NCBI RefSeq assembly: GCF_018446385.1
Contig: NC_055990.1
Coordinates: 139,016,996 to 139,080,995 of the forward strand
DNA length: 64,000 nucleotides
Direction: 5' to 3'
Source of the DNA: Zingiber officinale
Taxonomy: Eukaryota > Streptophyta > Magnoliopsida > Zingiberales > Zingiberaceae
The translations under genes were made by a program, and so were the position numbers. The first letter of the stretch is position 1. Each line of letters opens with the position of its first letter. The notes below the pieces were generated by a model, which worked only from the letters and a program-made list of their open reading frames with translations, did not search any database and had not been told where the DNA came from. Below, one piece after another: positions 45,317-56,999 of this stretch.

Positions 45317-45448
45317 AATCCTTGGTGTTTGTGTTTTATTTGTCTCTCTCTTATTTCCGCTACGTATTTACTTTGAGTTTATTTGAAACAAACGAATTAG
45401 CCACGAGCGCTATTCACCCCCCCCCCCCTAATGCTTTTCGATCCTACA

Positions 45449-46600
45449 ATTGTTATTAGATCCAGACCCCTCTGAATTGGTGAAACCACCAATCGAGCAT
45501 AGGATACTCTTTTTAAAAATTAATAGTTTTTTTATTTTATCAATTTTTTAAAATTAGTGAATTGCTAGTTTTACTTTTCTACCGCACTATTAATCCAAGA
45601 CCAAGTCTTGGAACATTTGTTGTTATTCCTTTGTGTGCAAGATTTTTGTTTTAATGGCCCACCAAGAAGACTACAACACAGCTCGTCTGCCTCTTTTTTC
45701 CAGTGAAGATTTTGGCTACTAGAAGGGTCGAATGGAGTACTACCTCCAAACCCAACTCGAGATGTGGATGATCATCAAAATCGGCATCTCACTCCCACTT
45801 GACGGTACTGGAAAACCAATATCATGCGAGAACTAGGACGCAAGTCTGATGAAGAAGGTCGAGGTCAATGCCAAAGCGACATGTACTCTTCAATGTGGTT
45901 TAACAAAGGAGAACCTAAATCGAGTAGGCTCGTTCTCAAGCGCCAAAGACTTATGGGAGAAGCTAATTGAGTTGCATGAAGGGACCTCCGATACTAAGGT
46001 AAGTAAAAGAGATTTAATTTTAAATAAGTTGTATAACATAAAAATGTAGGATGACAAATCTGCGAGTCAACAACATGCACACATCCAAGAACTTCTCAAC
46101 GGTCTCCACATAATCAGACAAAAGATAGAAAATCGCAACATCATCAGGTATGCATTAAATGCATTTCCTAGGAACACCTTGTGGGCATCAATGGTAGATG
46201 CTTACAAGGTTTCTAAGGACCTTTCCTTAATTAGATTAAATGAATTATTTTCAGAGTTTGAATTACATGAATATACTAATACACCTATAGCCGAGAAAGG
46301 TATTGCTTTGATTGCAGGTACGAGCAGAACACGGGAAGCAAAAGCAAAGCACATAATTGAACCCGAGTCCGAAGAAGAACCGGACTCAGATGACGACAAC
46401 GATAAAATCACAACCGAGCTGGTAAATCTGGTACGAAAACTCTACAAGAAGAAGAAAGGATTCACCAAGAAGGACATCGAGAAGGTGATTCAGTCCAAGA
46501 CAGTGTAAGCGAGTCCAAAAGTGAAGTCTGAGGCAACCTACTATGGCTGCAACAAGAAGGGAAACAAAGAAGCAAAGGAAGAAGAAATCACTGTAGATGA
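45449..46600 (+). pseudogene. Leader and gag of the outer copia element (fossil)
   Basis: After the LTR end at 45448 a leader runs to ATG at 45654. The following text resembles copia gag (UBN2/DUF4219 type): MEYYLQTQLEMWMIIKIG, SFSSAKDLWEKLIELHEG, NELFSEFELHEY, an acidic stretch, and CNKKGN-type zinc-knuckle text near 46545. A few breaks are present. Nothing of pol is seen downstream. Confidence 0.75.
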
Positions 46601-47281
46601 CATGGGATGAGTCTTCTTCATAACCCAAAAAAGTCTTACCAGACACCAGGCACACCGCTCGATTGGACCAGGCACACCAATGGTTCGAGTTCAGGGATTT
46701 CCTGAACCAAAAAAAGTAAGGATAGGGGCGGAGATGGGGACGAGGATGAAATTCAGGGCCGGGGATGGGGATGGCAAACCCATCCCCGCCCCGCCCTATT
46801 GTCATTCGTACTTATGAAATAGAATTTTCATTCTATGTCACTACATACAAAGCTTCTATTATAAACCATGCAAATGTTATTTTTTCCTAGTGATCAAGAA
46901 GCATTAAATTCTAAGAGGGACAATCTAATGCAAATGTTCCCATACACTCCGTGTGATGCTAAGGAATAAGTCATACATTAAATTATAAAAGGGACCATTA
47001 AAGGAAAGAATGCTTTAAATAAAATGAATCCAGAAAGTTATCATAGGCTCTGGATTAATCCTTTAAGTTTACATTGATCATGAGCTAAATCTTAAGAAGA
47101 GAAGTGGAGTGACATGTTACATCAGTTGACTTTCTAATCTTTAGTTTAAGTTTCACTATTTAAAGAAACAAGTCTATTTCTTCCTCTTAGAGTCACAAGA
47201 TCTATTACATCATTAAACTGATGCATAGAATACCAATTTAAATGTTAACAGCTTATAAAATATATTCCTCATCAAATTTGT
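46600..47281. other. Junction region without recognised genes
   Basis: The copia similarity fades. A C/G-rich inverted segment (about 46725-46800, 'ggggatggggatgg' against 'ccatccccgccccgccc') could be the end of a hAT-like insert. The remainder is unassigned. Confidence 0.4.
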
Positions 47282-47893
47282 GTAACGCCCCTAGTTTTTT
47301 TTTAAACACATAATAAAATGTAAACTACAGGCGTCACCTATTCTTACTTACATAAAGGTTTCTTAGTTCAAATTACATAGACGGTTCAAAAATAAACATA
47401 ACAAAATACAAAATTTAATCTGGATGATTTTCGGATTGTACTGCTCTTGTTCCGAGCTAGCTCACTGGTCAATGCCTCTTGTCTCATTTGTCTCATTATC
47501 TGAAAAAAGTATAATTTGTGAGTCAAAAGACTCAGCATGTTCGAAACAGTATTATGTATTAATTAGCGAATATAATCTAGTGTACTAAGGGGAATCACAT
47601 ACAAGGTAACTTGGGCTCTCTCTACTAGCATACTATGAACGTAAGCATAGACACCGATATAAGCAAGAGAGAATAAACATGAGCATGCATATTAACAACC
47701 ATAATCATGAGCATGAACATAGGCATAATATAAGCATATGAATAGACTTAATCGTAGGAATGAACATAACATATCATGAACTTAACATTTTTATAACATA
47801 TTATGGACTTAACGTATTCATAGCATAACATGGATCTGAATTTAGCTTATCCTGAACCTAACTTATTCATAACATATTATGGAAATTGATATT

Positions 47894-48285
47894 GGGCTCC
47901 CTTTGGGGCTTTGTCCCATAAACGGGCTCCCTCTGAGGCCTTTCCCCGTAAACGGGCTCCCTCGGGGGCCTTTTCCCTCACAGTATTCCCATCAAACTTC
48001 ATCATGTTGTCGTAGTAGACTTACCGATATTGGGCTCCCTCTGGGGCCTTCTCCTATAGACGGGCTCCCTCTGGGGCCTTCTCCCGTAAACAAGTTCCCT
48101 CTCGAGCCTTCTCCCTCACGGTATCCTCATTAATTTTTTATTAATTAATTTACCTGATATTGGGCTCCCTCTGGGGTCTTCTCCTGTCAACGGGCTCCCT
48201 CTGGGGTCTTCTCCCATAAACGGGCTCCCTCTGGGGCCTTCTCCCATAAACAGGTTCCCTCTGGGGTCTTTTCCCTCACGATATC
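47894..48285. repeat. Hierarchical minisatellite, 30-bp units in 130-138 bp blocks
   Basis: Units of the form gggctccctctggggccttc plus tcccgtaaac (30 bp) occur in runs of three to four. Runs start at 47894, 48032 and 48162, each closed by 'ttccctcac(a/g)gtat' and an AT-rich spacer. The open frame across it (Gly-Leu-Pro-rich) is a repeat artefact. Confidence 0.85.
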
Positions 48286-49199
48286 TTCATTGAATCTCAT
48301 TAACCACTTGTTAATTAATGCGTTAATACTATTTTACTAAAACTAGAATTAAAGTTCAGATTATCAATTAAACCGTTATAAAATTGCTTAACCAATTCCA
48401 TTAACTAAATCATAGATTAATTAACTTACCTTAATTAATTCCTTAATTAATCCCTCAATCATCCTTATTAATTAGTTAATCTATCAAACTAAATTAATCA
48501 ATTAAGTTGATTAAATTACTTAACCAACTTTTTAATTAATAATCTTAATTATGCAACCCCTCTAATTAATTTTCTGATTACATTAATTAATCGTATTAAT
48601 CAAATGAGTTAATTAATTAACTATTGCTTCAATAATCAAACTACACTAATAGCTCGGTTAATATTACTTGATCGACCCATTAAATATGTCTTCAATCAGA
48701 TTAATAGTTAATGAAGTTAATCACATACTAATCAATCTCAACCAATTAATGAATACCTATTAAATCACCAACCATTTAATCAATCTATGAATAATAAATT
48801 ATAAACAATTCAATTCATTAAATCTCTAATCAAGATTAGATTATCATATCATATATAAATTACATAGTAGACCTATTCATCTATTAGTTAAGATATTAAA
48901 TTTAACTAACAATGAGAATCAAATAAATAGAATAAATCTTATAGTTAATTGAAGAAATAAATCATAATTTTAATTAATTAAACCACATGGTCCCTACCAA
49001 AAAGTCATTAGAACTTCATCGAATCATGAACAAGAAGAGAAAAGCATAATCATTACCAATAAAACATGCATTGATTTTTGTAGCATGCAAAAGCATAAAA
49101 CCAAAATTAACATAACATACTAAATTATCTCTTAAACATGGTTGGGTTTACTATTCCTAAGCATCATTATATGAACTGAATATTGCATAAATTGGTTTA

Positions 49200-49660
49200 G
49201 AATATGCACAATTTATATAGAACCAAAACATGATATCATGATAAGAAAACAAGCCAACCTTACAAGCTATAAAATTAATAACTTCACAAAATTATAGACA
49301 CTAATTAAGAGCATTAACATAATTAAAAACATGCACAATTCATTTAACTTAAACATGATATCATAACCAGGAAACAAGCTATAAAAATTCCAACATTCAC
49401 AAGATTATAGAAACTAATTAACAGCATTAACATAATTGAAAACATGCACCATCCATATGAAGCCAAAACATGATATTATAAAAAGGAAACAAACCTAACC
49501 TTACAAGCTACCTAATCCGAAACTTCAAATTATTATAGAAACTAATTAAGAGCATTAACATTGTAGAAACATACACCATTCATTGGAATCAAAACATGAT
49601 ATCATAAAAAGGAAACACCCAAAACTATACAAGACTATAGAGGCTAACTACCACAATAAC
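49200..49660. repeat. Tandem repeat, four units of 114-126 bp
   Basis: The phrase 'aaacatgatatcat' (or one-base variants) recurs near 49225, 49351, 49465 and 49591, with 'attatagaaactaattaa' and 'agcattaacat' at matching offsets. Confidence 0.8.
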
Positions 49661-49859
49661 AAGGTTAGGAACATGCCTTCTACCAACTCCCACTTCTTGT
49701 CTTCCTTTGGGGCTCTAGAACTAGTGGAGAACAATGGGAAGGAGAGGAGCCCCTTAGGGCCGGCGACACATCCAGAGGATGGATGGGGCTTTTGGAGGTA
49801 GGGTTTTTAAAGAGATGGAGATTAAGACTTTGTCTAAATTTTATCCTTCAAGTCATATA

Positions 49860-50422
49860 ATTTATTTATCTCCTTTTATATATATATATATATATATATA
49901 TACTTTATTTTCATATATGTTACATAATATATTAAATCTTATTTTTTTCTTATTCTTATTTAATTATATATTTTATATTATATATAATATATTATTTATA
50001 GAAATAGTATGTTACACGTGTTTCTTATGTATTTTTTCTTATTTAATTTTATTTATGCTTTATAATTTATATTATACATTTTATATAATATAGTATATAT
50101 ATCTTATTTCTATATTAATTAGATGAATAATCTCTATAAATTTATAGATACTAAATTTTATCCCTAAATGCTAAGTCCATTAATTCCTATCTACTAAGTT
50201 TTATCCACATGTTTTAATTTCATACTTGTTTAATCTTTATTTACACTATATAATTTATATAATATATTATATATTATATATTATATATTATATATAATAT
50301 TTCTTTGTTACACGTTCTTACATTTTTTAATACTATATAATTTACATTATATATTTTATATTATACATAAAATTTCTTATTTACATGTTCATACATTTAT
50401 TTTTATACTATATAATTTATAT

Positions 50423-50463
<41 letters not shown>

Positions 50464-50465
50464 TA

Positions 50466-50517
<52 letters not shown>

Positions 50518-50927
50518 TATATAATTCCATATATATCCACATATATAAAAATTCGTAAGTTATAGGTTTTATAAATACTAAATCATTTTTTATTTTTATA
50601 AAACTTAATACTAAGTATAAATAGAAGCCTATATCCATATACTAATTTTATATTTATATATATCCATGTTTATATTAACTATACATGGTAACATATAATT
50701 CATGTTATAGTTTCTTAATACTAAGTTATTACATTAATTTTGTATATATATTTATATCCATATACTAATTATATATATATCCATGTATACATCACATATA
50801 TATGGTAATATATATAATTTGTATATTTCGATATTACAATTTCTTAATAATTTACATTATATATTTTATATTATACATAATATTTCTTATTTACATGTTC
50901 ATACATTTATTTTTATACTATATAATT

Positions 50928-50993
<66 letters not shown>

Positions 50994-51394
50994 TAAATAT
51001 TTATATATTGGTATATTATTATTATTATTATTATTATTTATATAATTCCATATATATCCACATATATTAACTTAATACTAAGTATAAATAGAAGCCTATA
51101 TCCATATACTAATTTTATATTTATATATATCCATGTTTATATTAACTATACATGGTAACATATAATTCATGTTATAGTTTCTTAATACTAAGTTATTACA
51201 TTAATTTTGTATATATATTTATATCCATATACTAATTATATATATATCCATGTATACATCACATATATATGGTAATATATATAATTTGTATATTTCGATA
51301 TTACAATTTCTTAATAATTTACATTATATATTTTATATTATACATAATATTTCTTATTTACATGTTCATACATTTATTTTTATACTATATAATT

Positions 51395-51425
<31 letters not shown>

Positions 51426-51450
51426 AATACTAAATATTTATATATTGGTA

Positions 51451-51496
<46 letters not shown>

Positions 51497-51780
51497 TATA
51501 TAATTCCATATATATCCACATATATAAAAATATGTAAGTTATAGGTTTTATAAATACTAGATAATTTTTATTTTTATAAAACTTAAAGTATAAATAGAAG
51601 CCTATATCCATATACTAATTTTATATTTATATATATCCATGTTTATATTAACTATACATGGTAACATATAATTCATGTTATAGTTTCTTAATACTAAGTT
51701 ATTGCATTAATTTTGTATATATATTTATATCCATATACTAATTATATATATCCATGTATACATCACATATATATGGTAAT
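49860..51780. repeat. AT-rich block: three tandem units of about 470-510 bp with TA and ATT microsatellites
   Basis: The phrase 'ttacatgttcatacattt' recurs at 50381, 50891 and 51358. Each copy is followed by a (TA)n tract, a (TTA)n tract and 'tccatatatatccacata'. The longest (TA)n run is about 58 bp (50933-50990). Open frames here are Tyr/Ile-rich artefacts. Confidence 0.85.
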
Positions 51781-52965
51781 TGATACGACGCGTAGTGGCG
51801 GGGCCTAGAAGAAGGGAGGAGAAGAGTCAAGGCTATGTAGCGGTCAAAAGACAAGGTGATGCAGTAGTCAAGAGTCAAGATGATGCGGCAGTCAATAGTC
51901 GAGGTGACTTGGCGGTCAAAAATCAAGCATAGGAGGCGGTCAAGAGTCAGGTATATGTGGTAGTCAAAGGTCGAGCAGACCTGTCAATCAAGGGGTCAAG
52001 GTAGCGGAAAGACAAAGGACGACGACAGGTGAAGCTCAGGGGCAGGCGTTGCAGGGGACAGCAGCTCAGGAGAATGGGTTTGCTGAAAATGCGAGTCAAG
52101 GAATACAGGTTGAGATCAGCAGAGCTGTTCAGAGACAGATCGATCTACAGGCCTGCGTTCGAAGGCCCGGAGCACAAGTCACAGGGTACAGGTCGGGAGC
52201 AGCAGAATTGATCAGAGACAGCTCAGTCTGCAGGCTTGCGTTCGAAAGCTGGGGAGTAGGTCACAGGGCAGGTTCCACAGATAGGGCTCGGCAGATCTGC
52301 GAGGATACGGCGCGAAGCCATAGACACACGTTCGAAGGCCTGATTTAGGTGGCAAAGCTAACAGAGTGGAGCAGGTCTGACAGGGGGATGTGAAACAGAT
52401 ACAGACTATAATAGACCGGGGGAGCTAAACGACAAAGGAGTCAGGGAATCATAACTACCTGTCAGGGGGTAATTATCACACACCAGGGGATATGCGCAAA
52501 GGCGAAGGTTCTTAAACAAGAAGATGCCTTTATAGCCAATAATAGCCAGACAGGTGTCATTCACTACATGACAAAGCCCAGCGTCTAACGTTTTCTGACA
52601 TGCTTGCAGGTTCTAGAAGCCCTTGCTGGTGCATAAAAGGGGGAGGATTCCTCGTACGCGGATACGCTCACTCGTCATTCCTCACCAATCTTTCACTTTT
52701 TTCGGATTCTTCTCTTACACTTTCTGGGGAAAAAAATACTTGACTTGAGCGTCGGAGGGCCTGACCCGGGGACCTTTTCCCTGGTTTCTGGCCTCTAACG
52801 TGAGGTGGGATCGTCTGCGTGTGTGCAGGACCTGCAGCCTCGTTAGCCGCCCGTGGGAGCTTGTTCCTACACACGTCTAGGTCATCCTTGAGCCACCGCG
52901 ACTCTCCGTCAACAACTAGTACATCGCGACCGGCCTTCATCCGACTCAGCCTCCGGACAGGATCA
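51781..52965 (+). repeat. 5' LTR of the Tat-lineage element
   Basis: TGATACGACG...GACAGGATCA. The U3 part has about seven direct repeats of a 24-26-bp word ('gtcaagagtcaaggtgatg', 51815-52010) and two larger repeats around 'ttcgaa' (52140-52260). A TATA-like GCATAAAAGG is at about 52630. Confidence 0.82.
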
Positions 52966-52997
52966 AATTTAGCGCCGTCTGTGGGAAACACAAGAGC

Positions 52998-54370
52998 TTG
53001 AGCCGGAGCGTGAAGATGGAGGAATCTGGTCGAAGTTCCAACCGGAGGATTAATGTTACCATGACCGCCGGGGAGTACGAGCTCTTCAAGGAGGCCAAGA
53101 AGCAAGCCGCCTCTGAAAAGCAGGGAACAGTTTCTCGACCTCGCCAGGCGCCTGAAGCATCCAGAGAGCCAGCTCCTGTTTCCGACAAGGGCTCGAAGAG
53201 GAAGCAGCCAGAAGAGCTTCCTCGCACTTTATTCCGAGAGCCTCGTCGCAACTATCATCAATCTGGGCCTCGAGAACATAGTCCGAAGAGAGAAGAACCG
53301 CAGGCGTCGATGGCGGAAAGCTCTCTACCTCCGCCTCGGGACTCAAGAAAAGGAAAAGCTATTGTCCCCGTCGAGGATCTGCCTGAAGATTTGGATGACA
53401 AGGTACCCTTCTCGGCTCAGATATTGAGGGAGAACCTACCTAGGGGTTATCGAGCTCCAAACATAGGAGAATATGATGGAAGCAAATATCCAGAAGAGCA
53501 TTTGCGGAAATTCAAAAATGCGGCTATATTGTATCAGTATAGCGATGCTATCAAATGCCGAGTATTTCTACATACCTTGTCGAGTTCAGCACAGAAGTGG
53601 TTTGATGGATTGCCCCCAGGGTCCATCAATCGCTTTTTGGATTTCAAAACGGCTTTCTTGCGCCGTTTTGCCAGTAGTCGTAAGTATCAGAAGACTGACC
53701 ACTGTCTTTTCGCTCTGAAGCAGTGTCTAATCGAGCCCCTGCGAAGCTATATCAATCGGTTCAGCTAGGTGGCCAATGACGTCCCTTCTGCCACCTCGGA
53801 AATACTGATGAACGTCTTCTCCCATGGATTGCTAGAGGGGGAATTCTTCAGGGACCTCATCAAAAATCCTGCCCAGAATTTCGATGATATGGTGGAAAAA
53901 GCTTCTTGCTACATCAAAGTGGAGGAAGCGCAAGCGGCCAGGAGGAAGGCTGAGAAGATAGCTACCCCGGGCAGCCGACCTGAAAGAAGAGTGCCCCAGC
54001 CGTCGGCTTAGCCTCTTCAACGCGTTCAACCCAGGCCTGCCTTTCAGCCCGGCCAAGGAGCCATACCAGCTCCTCGAGTTGCTGCCATACACGCGCCTAA
54101 GCCTGGACCGAGGGGATTACCGTATTGTACATATCATCGGTCCAGGACGCATGATATCAGTAATTGCTTCCAATTCGCCCGTGATTTTAGGCGAGTTGTA
54201 GAGCAGGGCTTGCCTCCTCCCGAGCTGGCGCCCCAAATACAAAGAATGGAAGAAGAGCGGGCCGCAGCCGGGCGTGCTCGTCAGACTCGGCCCGACCTGG
54301 CAGGCCCTTCTAATCAAGCTAGTCCCGTGGAAGATGCTAGGGAGGTGGAGAACCGGGGCAACGTTGCTGT
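52998..54370 (+). pseudogene. gag of the Tat-lineage element (fossil)
   Basis: A basic, proline-rich N-terminal part precedes the conserved gag core (GEYDGSKYPEEHLRKFKNAA, CRVFLHTLSSSAQKWFDGLP, INRFLDFKTAFLRRF). A C-terminal charged part follows, with a short knuckle-like stretch near 54120-54180. Broken. Confidence 0.85.
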
Positions 54371-54452
54371 CTGAGAGATCAGCATGATTTCAGGAGGACT
54401 CACTGATGGGGATTCTGGCTGAGCCCGCAAGTCACATGGTCGGCGGTTATAT

Positions 54453-54992
54453 GTGGGAGCTGTTGGGTGCAGCCAGGAGCAGGTGTCATGCCCTGTTATC
54501 AGCTTTGGGCCGCAAGATTTGGAGGGTCTAGAATTACCTCACGAAGACGCCCTCATTATCAAGGTCATTATTGCTAATAGCCGAGTGGCTCGGGTCTTTG
54601 TGGATACTGAGAGCTCGGTTAATATTTTATTCAGAGCTGCGTTCGAGGAAATACAGATAGATGTCGCCGAACTTCAGCCTGTAACTACCTCTCTATATAG
54701 ATTTACAGGTAACAAAGTCAAGCCCATGGGTCAGATTAAGCTTGCCATATCTATAGGCACCGAGCCACTGGTGCGCACTAGGAGGAGCACCTTTATAGTG
54801 GTGGATTCTCCTTCCTCCTACAACGTCATCCTGGGAAGGCCAGCTCTGCACGAGTTCAGGGCTGCTGTCTCTACTTTTCATCAGAAGATTAAGTTCCCGG
54901 TCGGCGAGCAGGTCGGGGAAGTCAGGGGAGAGCAGAAGGTATCCCGTAGCTGCTACATTGACATAGTCCGGGTAGAACCCCGCAAGAATTGA
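54453..54992 (+). pseudogene. Retropepsin-like protease of the Tat-lineage element (fossil)
   Basis: Retropepsin pattern: RVARVFVDTESSVNILF, then YRFTGNKVKPMGQIKLAISI and SSYNVILGRPALHEFRA, as in Ty3/gypsy protease domains of the Tat clade. Confidence 0.82.
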
Positions 54993-55019
54993 AGAACTCA
55001 GGATGGTAGTGTACACGCT

Positions 55020-56516
55020 ATTCAAGAGGAACCTTTACCTATTGCAGAGGAGCCCATCCCTTGGGAAGAGATTCAGCTATATCTTGACAAAGCGGAGAGT
55101 CTCACTCACATTGGCAGTGACCTACCCTCGGATCTCAAGTTGGAGCTGATATGATGCCTGACCCGCAATAGAGATGTTTTTGCTTGGTCCCTAGAAGAAC
55201 TGCCTGGGGTCAAACCAGAGATAGCTGAACACAAGCTGCATTTAATACCTGAAGCTAGGCCAGTTAAGCAGAAGAAGAGGAATTTTTCTGCCGATCAGAA
55301 TAAAATTATCCGAGCTGAAGTGGATCAGCTCAAGAAAGTGGGACATGTTCGGTAGGTGCAATTCTCATCCTGGCTTTCTAATGTCGTGTTAGTAAAGAAG
55401 CCTAACAATAAGTGGAGGGTTTGCATAGACTTCCGTGATCTCAACAAAGCTACCCCCAAAGACTGCTATCCTCTGCCTCGCATTGATCAGATGGTGGATT
55501 CGACCGCTGGCTGTGAAAGGATATGCATGATGGATGCTTACCAGGGATATCATCAGATACCCTTGGCTCAGGAAGATCAGGAAAAGGTTAGTTTCATAAC
55601 AGCTGATGGTACTTTCTGCTATACTGTCATGCCGTTTGGACTCAGAAATGCTGGAGCCACCTACCAAAGAATGATGGACAAAATCTTCCGAGGGCAGATC
55701 GGGCGGAACGTCGAAGTCTATGTTGATGACATCTTAATCAAATCCCCCCTAGCGCCCAATCTAATAGTAGATGTAGAGGAAACCTGTGGGGCTCTGAGAC
55801 AGTATAGTTTAAAGCTGAATCCTTTGAAATGTCTGTTCGGAGCCAAAGGAGGAAAGTTTCTGGGATACTTGGTGATCGAGCGGGGGATAGAGGCCAATCC
55901 TGAGAAGGTTCAAGCGCTCCGAAACATGCAGGTCCCTCAGAATTTGAAGGAAACACAGAAGCTAGTAGGCATGATAACGGCGTTGTCCCGATTCATCTCC
56001 AGATCTGTTTATCGAGCTGCGCCATTCTTCAAAGTGCTCAGGAAAGCTGCCAAGTTTCAATGGACAGAAGAGTGCACACAGACCTTTGAGGAGCTGAAAC
56101 AGTACCTGGAATCTTTACCATCATTGTTCAAACCTGTTTTTGGAAAGCCCCTTTGGGTTTATTTATCAGCTACCCCTGAGGCCGTGGGGGCAGTGGTAGC
56201 TAAAGAGTAAGACAATATACAGCGGTCAGTGTACTTTTTTAGTCATCTATTGAAGGGGGCTGAGTCTCGGTACGCAACCCTGGAGAAGTTGGTTTACGGA
56301 CTCGTTCTCATGGCTCGGCGCCTCCGGCCGTATTTCTTGGCACATCCTATTACCGTCTGGACAAACAACACTATGGGTCGAGCTCTCACCAAAGTGGAGG
56401 TAGCAGGTCGACTTATCAAATGGGCAACCGAGCTAGGGGAATATGATATACAATATCAGCCTCGAACAGCGATTAAGGCACAGGCTCTGGCAGATTTTTT
56501 TACAGAGATTTATTAG
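55020..56516 (+). pseudogene. Reverse transcriptase and RNase H of the Tat-lineage element (fossil)
   Basis: RT motifs KKPNNKWRVCIDFRDLNKAT, LPRIDQMVDSTAG, MPFGLRNAGATYQRMMD and the catalytic YVDD (about 55720) are clear. The RNase H part includes LWVYLSATPEAVGAVV, YATLEKLVYGLVLMARRLRP and a typical connection region. Broken. Confidence 0.9.
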
Positions 56517-56519
56517 ATA

Positions 56520-56935
56520 GATTCGGAGGAGATCTGGAAGGTTTATGTAGATGGGCCGACCACCCATCATGGAAGCGGCGTGGGTGTACTTCTAATATCT
56601 CCACAGGGGGAAATAATGCAGTTGGCTGTCCGGTTGAGCTTCAGAGCCACTAACAATGAGGCAGAATATGAAGCCTTACTGACAGGTTTGTAAGCAGCTC
56701 GACATGTGGGGGCAAGCCGAGTCATAGTATATTCGGATTCTCAGTTAGTAACCCAGCTGGTGACCGGACATTTTGAAGTAAACAGTGACAAGATGCAAGT
56801 TTACAGGGAAGCATATGAGAAGATGAAGGAGGAATTTAAGGAAATCATAGTCACTAAGGTTCCTAGGGCTGAAAATGAAAGAGCTGATGAATTAGCCAAA
56901 ATGGTCAGCTCCCTGACCACTTGGGTACTTGACAG
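56520..56935 (+). pseudogene. Second (Tat-type) RNase H domain (fossil)
   Basis: Text of the type YVDGPTTHHGSGVGVLL...TNNEAEYEALL...VYSDSQLVTQLVTGHFEV...ENERADELAKM resembles a plant/archaeal-type RNase H acquired by the Tat clade in addition to its own. Confidence 0.82.
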
Positions 56936-56999
56936 ATCTATGGCACAGACCCTCCTTATAGCTCAGATAGATCTACAGAATAATTTGGGAGGAGTAATC

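Larger units (their letters stand above)
11635..46620 (+). mobile_element. Ty1/copia element whose 5' LTR is split by three later insertions
   Basis: The LTR starts TGTTGGTACAGG at 11635 and ends CGATCCTACA at 45448. Its pieces are 11635-11668, 15402-16463, 36616-36768 and 45322-45448, together about 1,376 bp, a normal copia LTR length. The gaps are exactly a CACTA element, an Athila-type element and a gag-only copia element, each with its own target duplication. A primer-site-like segment and a copia gag follow. The 3' part and second LTR are not seen; recognisable sequence ends near 46570-46620. Broken, and older than everything nested in it. Confidence 0.85.
47282..49800 (-). other. Possible LTR-like or other repeat region, minus strand
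   Basis: TGTAACGCCCC at 47282 reads, on the minus strand, as a ...GGGGCGTTACA end of the kind seen in some gypsy LTRs. The GC-rich block at 49640-49800 (minus strand) looks like an LTR leader or 5' end. It contains the 30-bp minisatellite and a 120-bp tandem repeat. Boundaries and family are not established. Confidence 0.3.

Noticed and set aside
47879-48133. Gly-Leu-Pro repeat protein
   Set aside because: Translation artefact of the 30-bp minisatellite; broken by AT spacers.
47894-48285. CRISPR-like array of regularly spaced repeats
   Set aside because: Repeats are adjacent with no unique spacers, in a plant nuclear context; a minisatellite fits.
50783-51070. Tyr/Ile-rich open frames
   Set aside because: They are translations of TA and ATT microsatellites.
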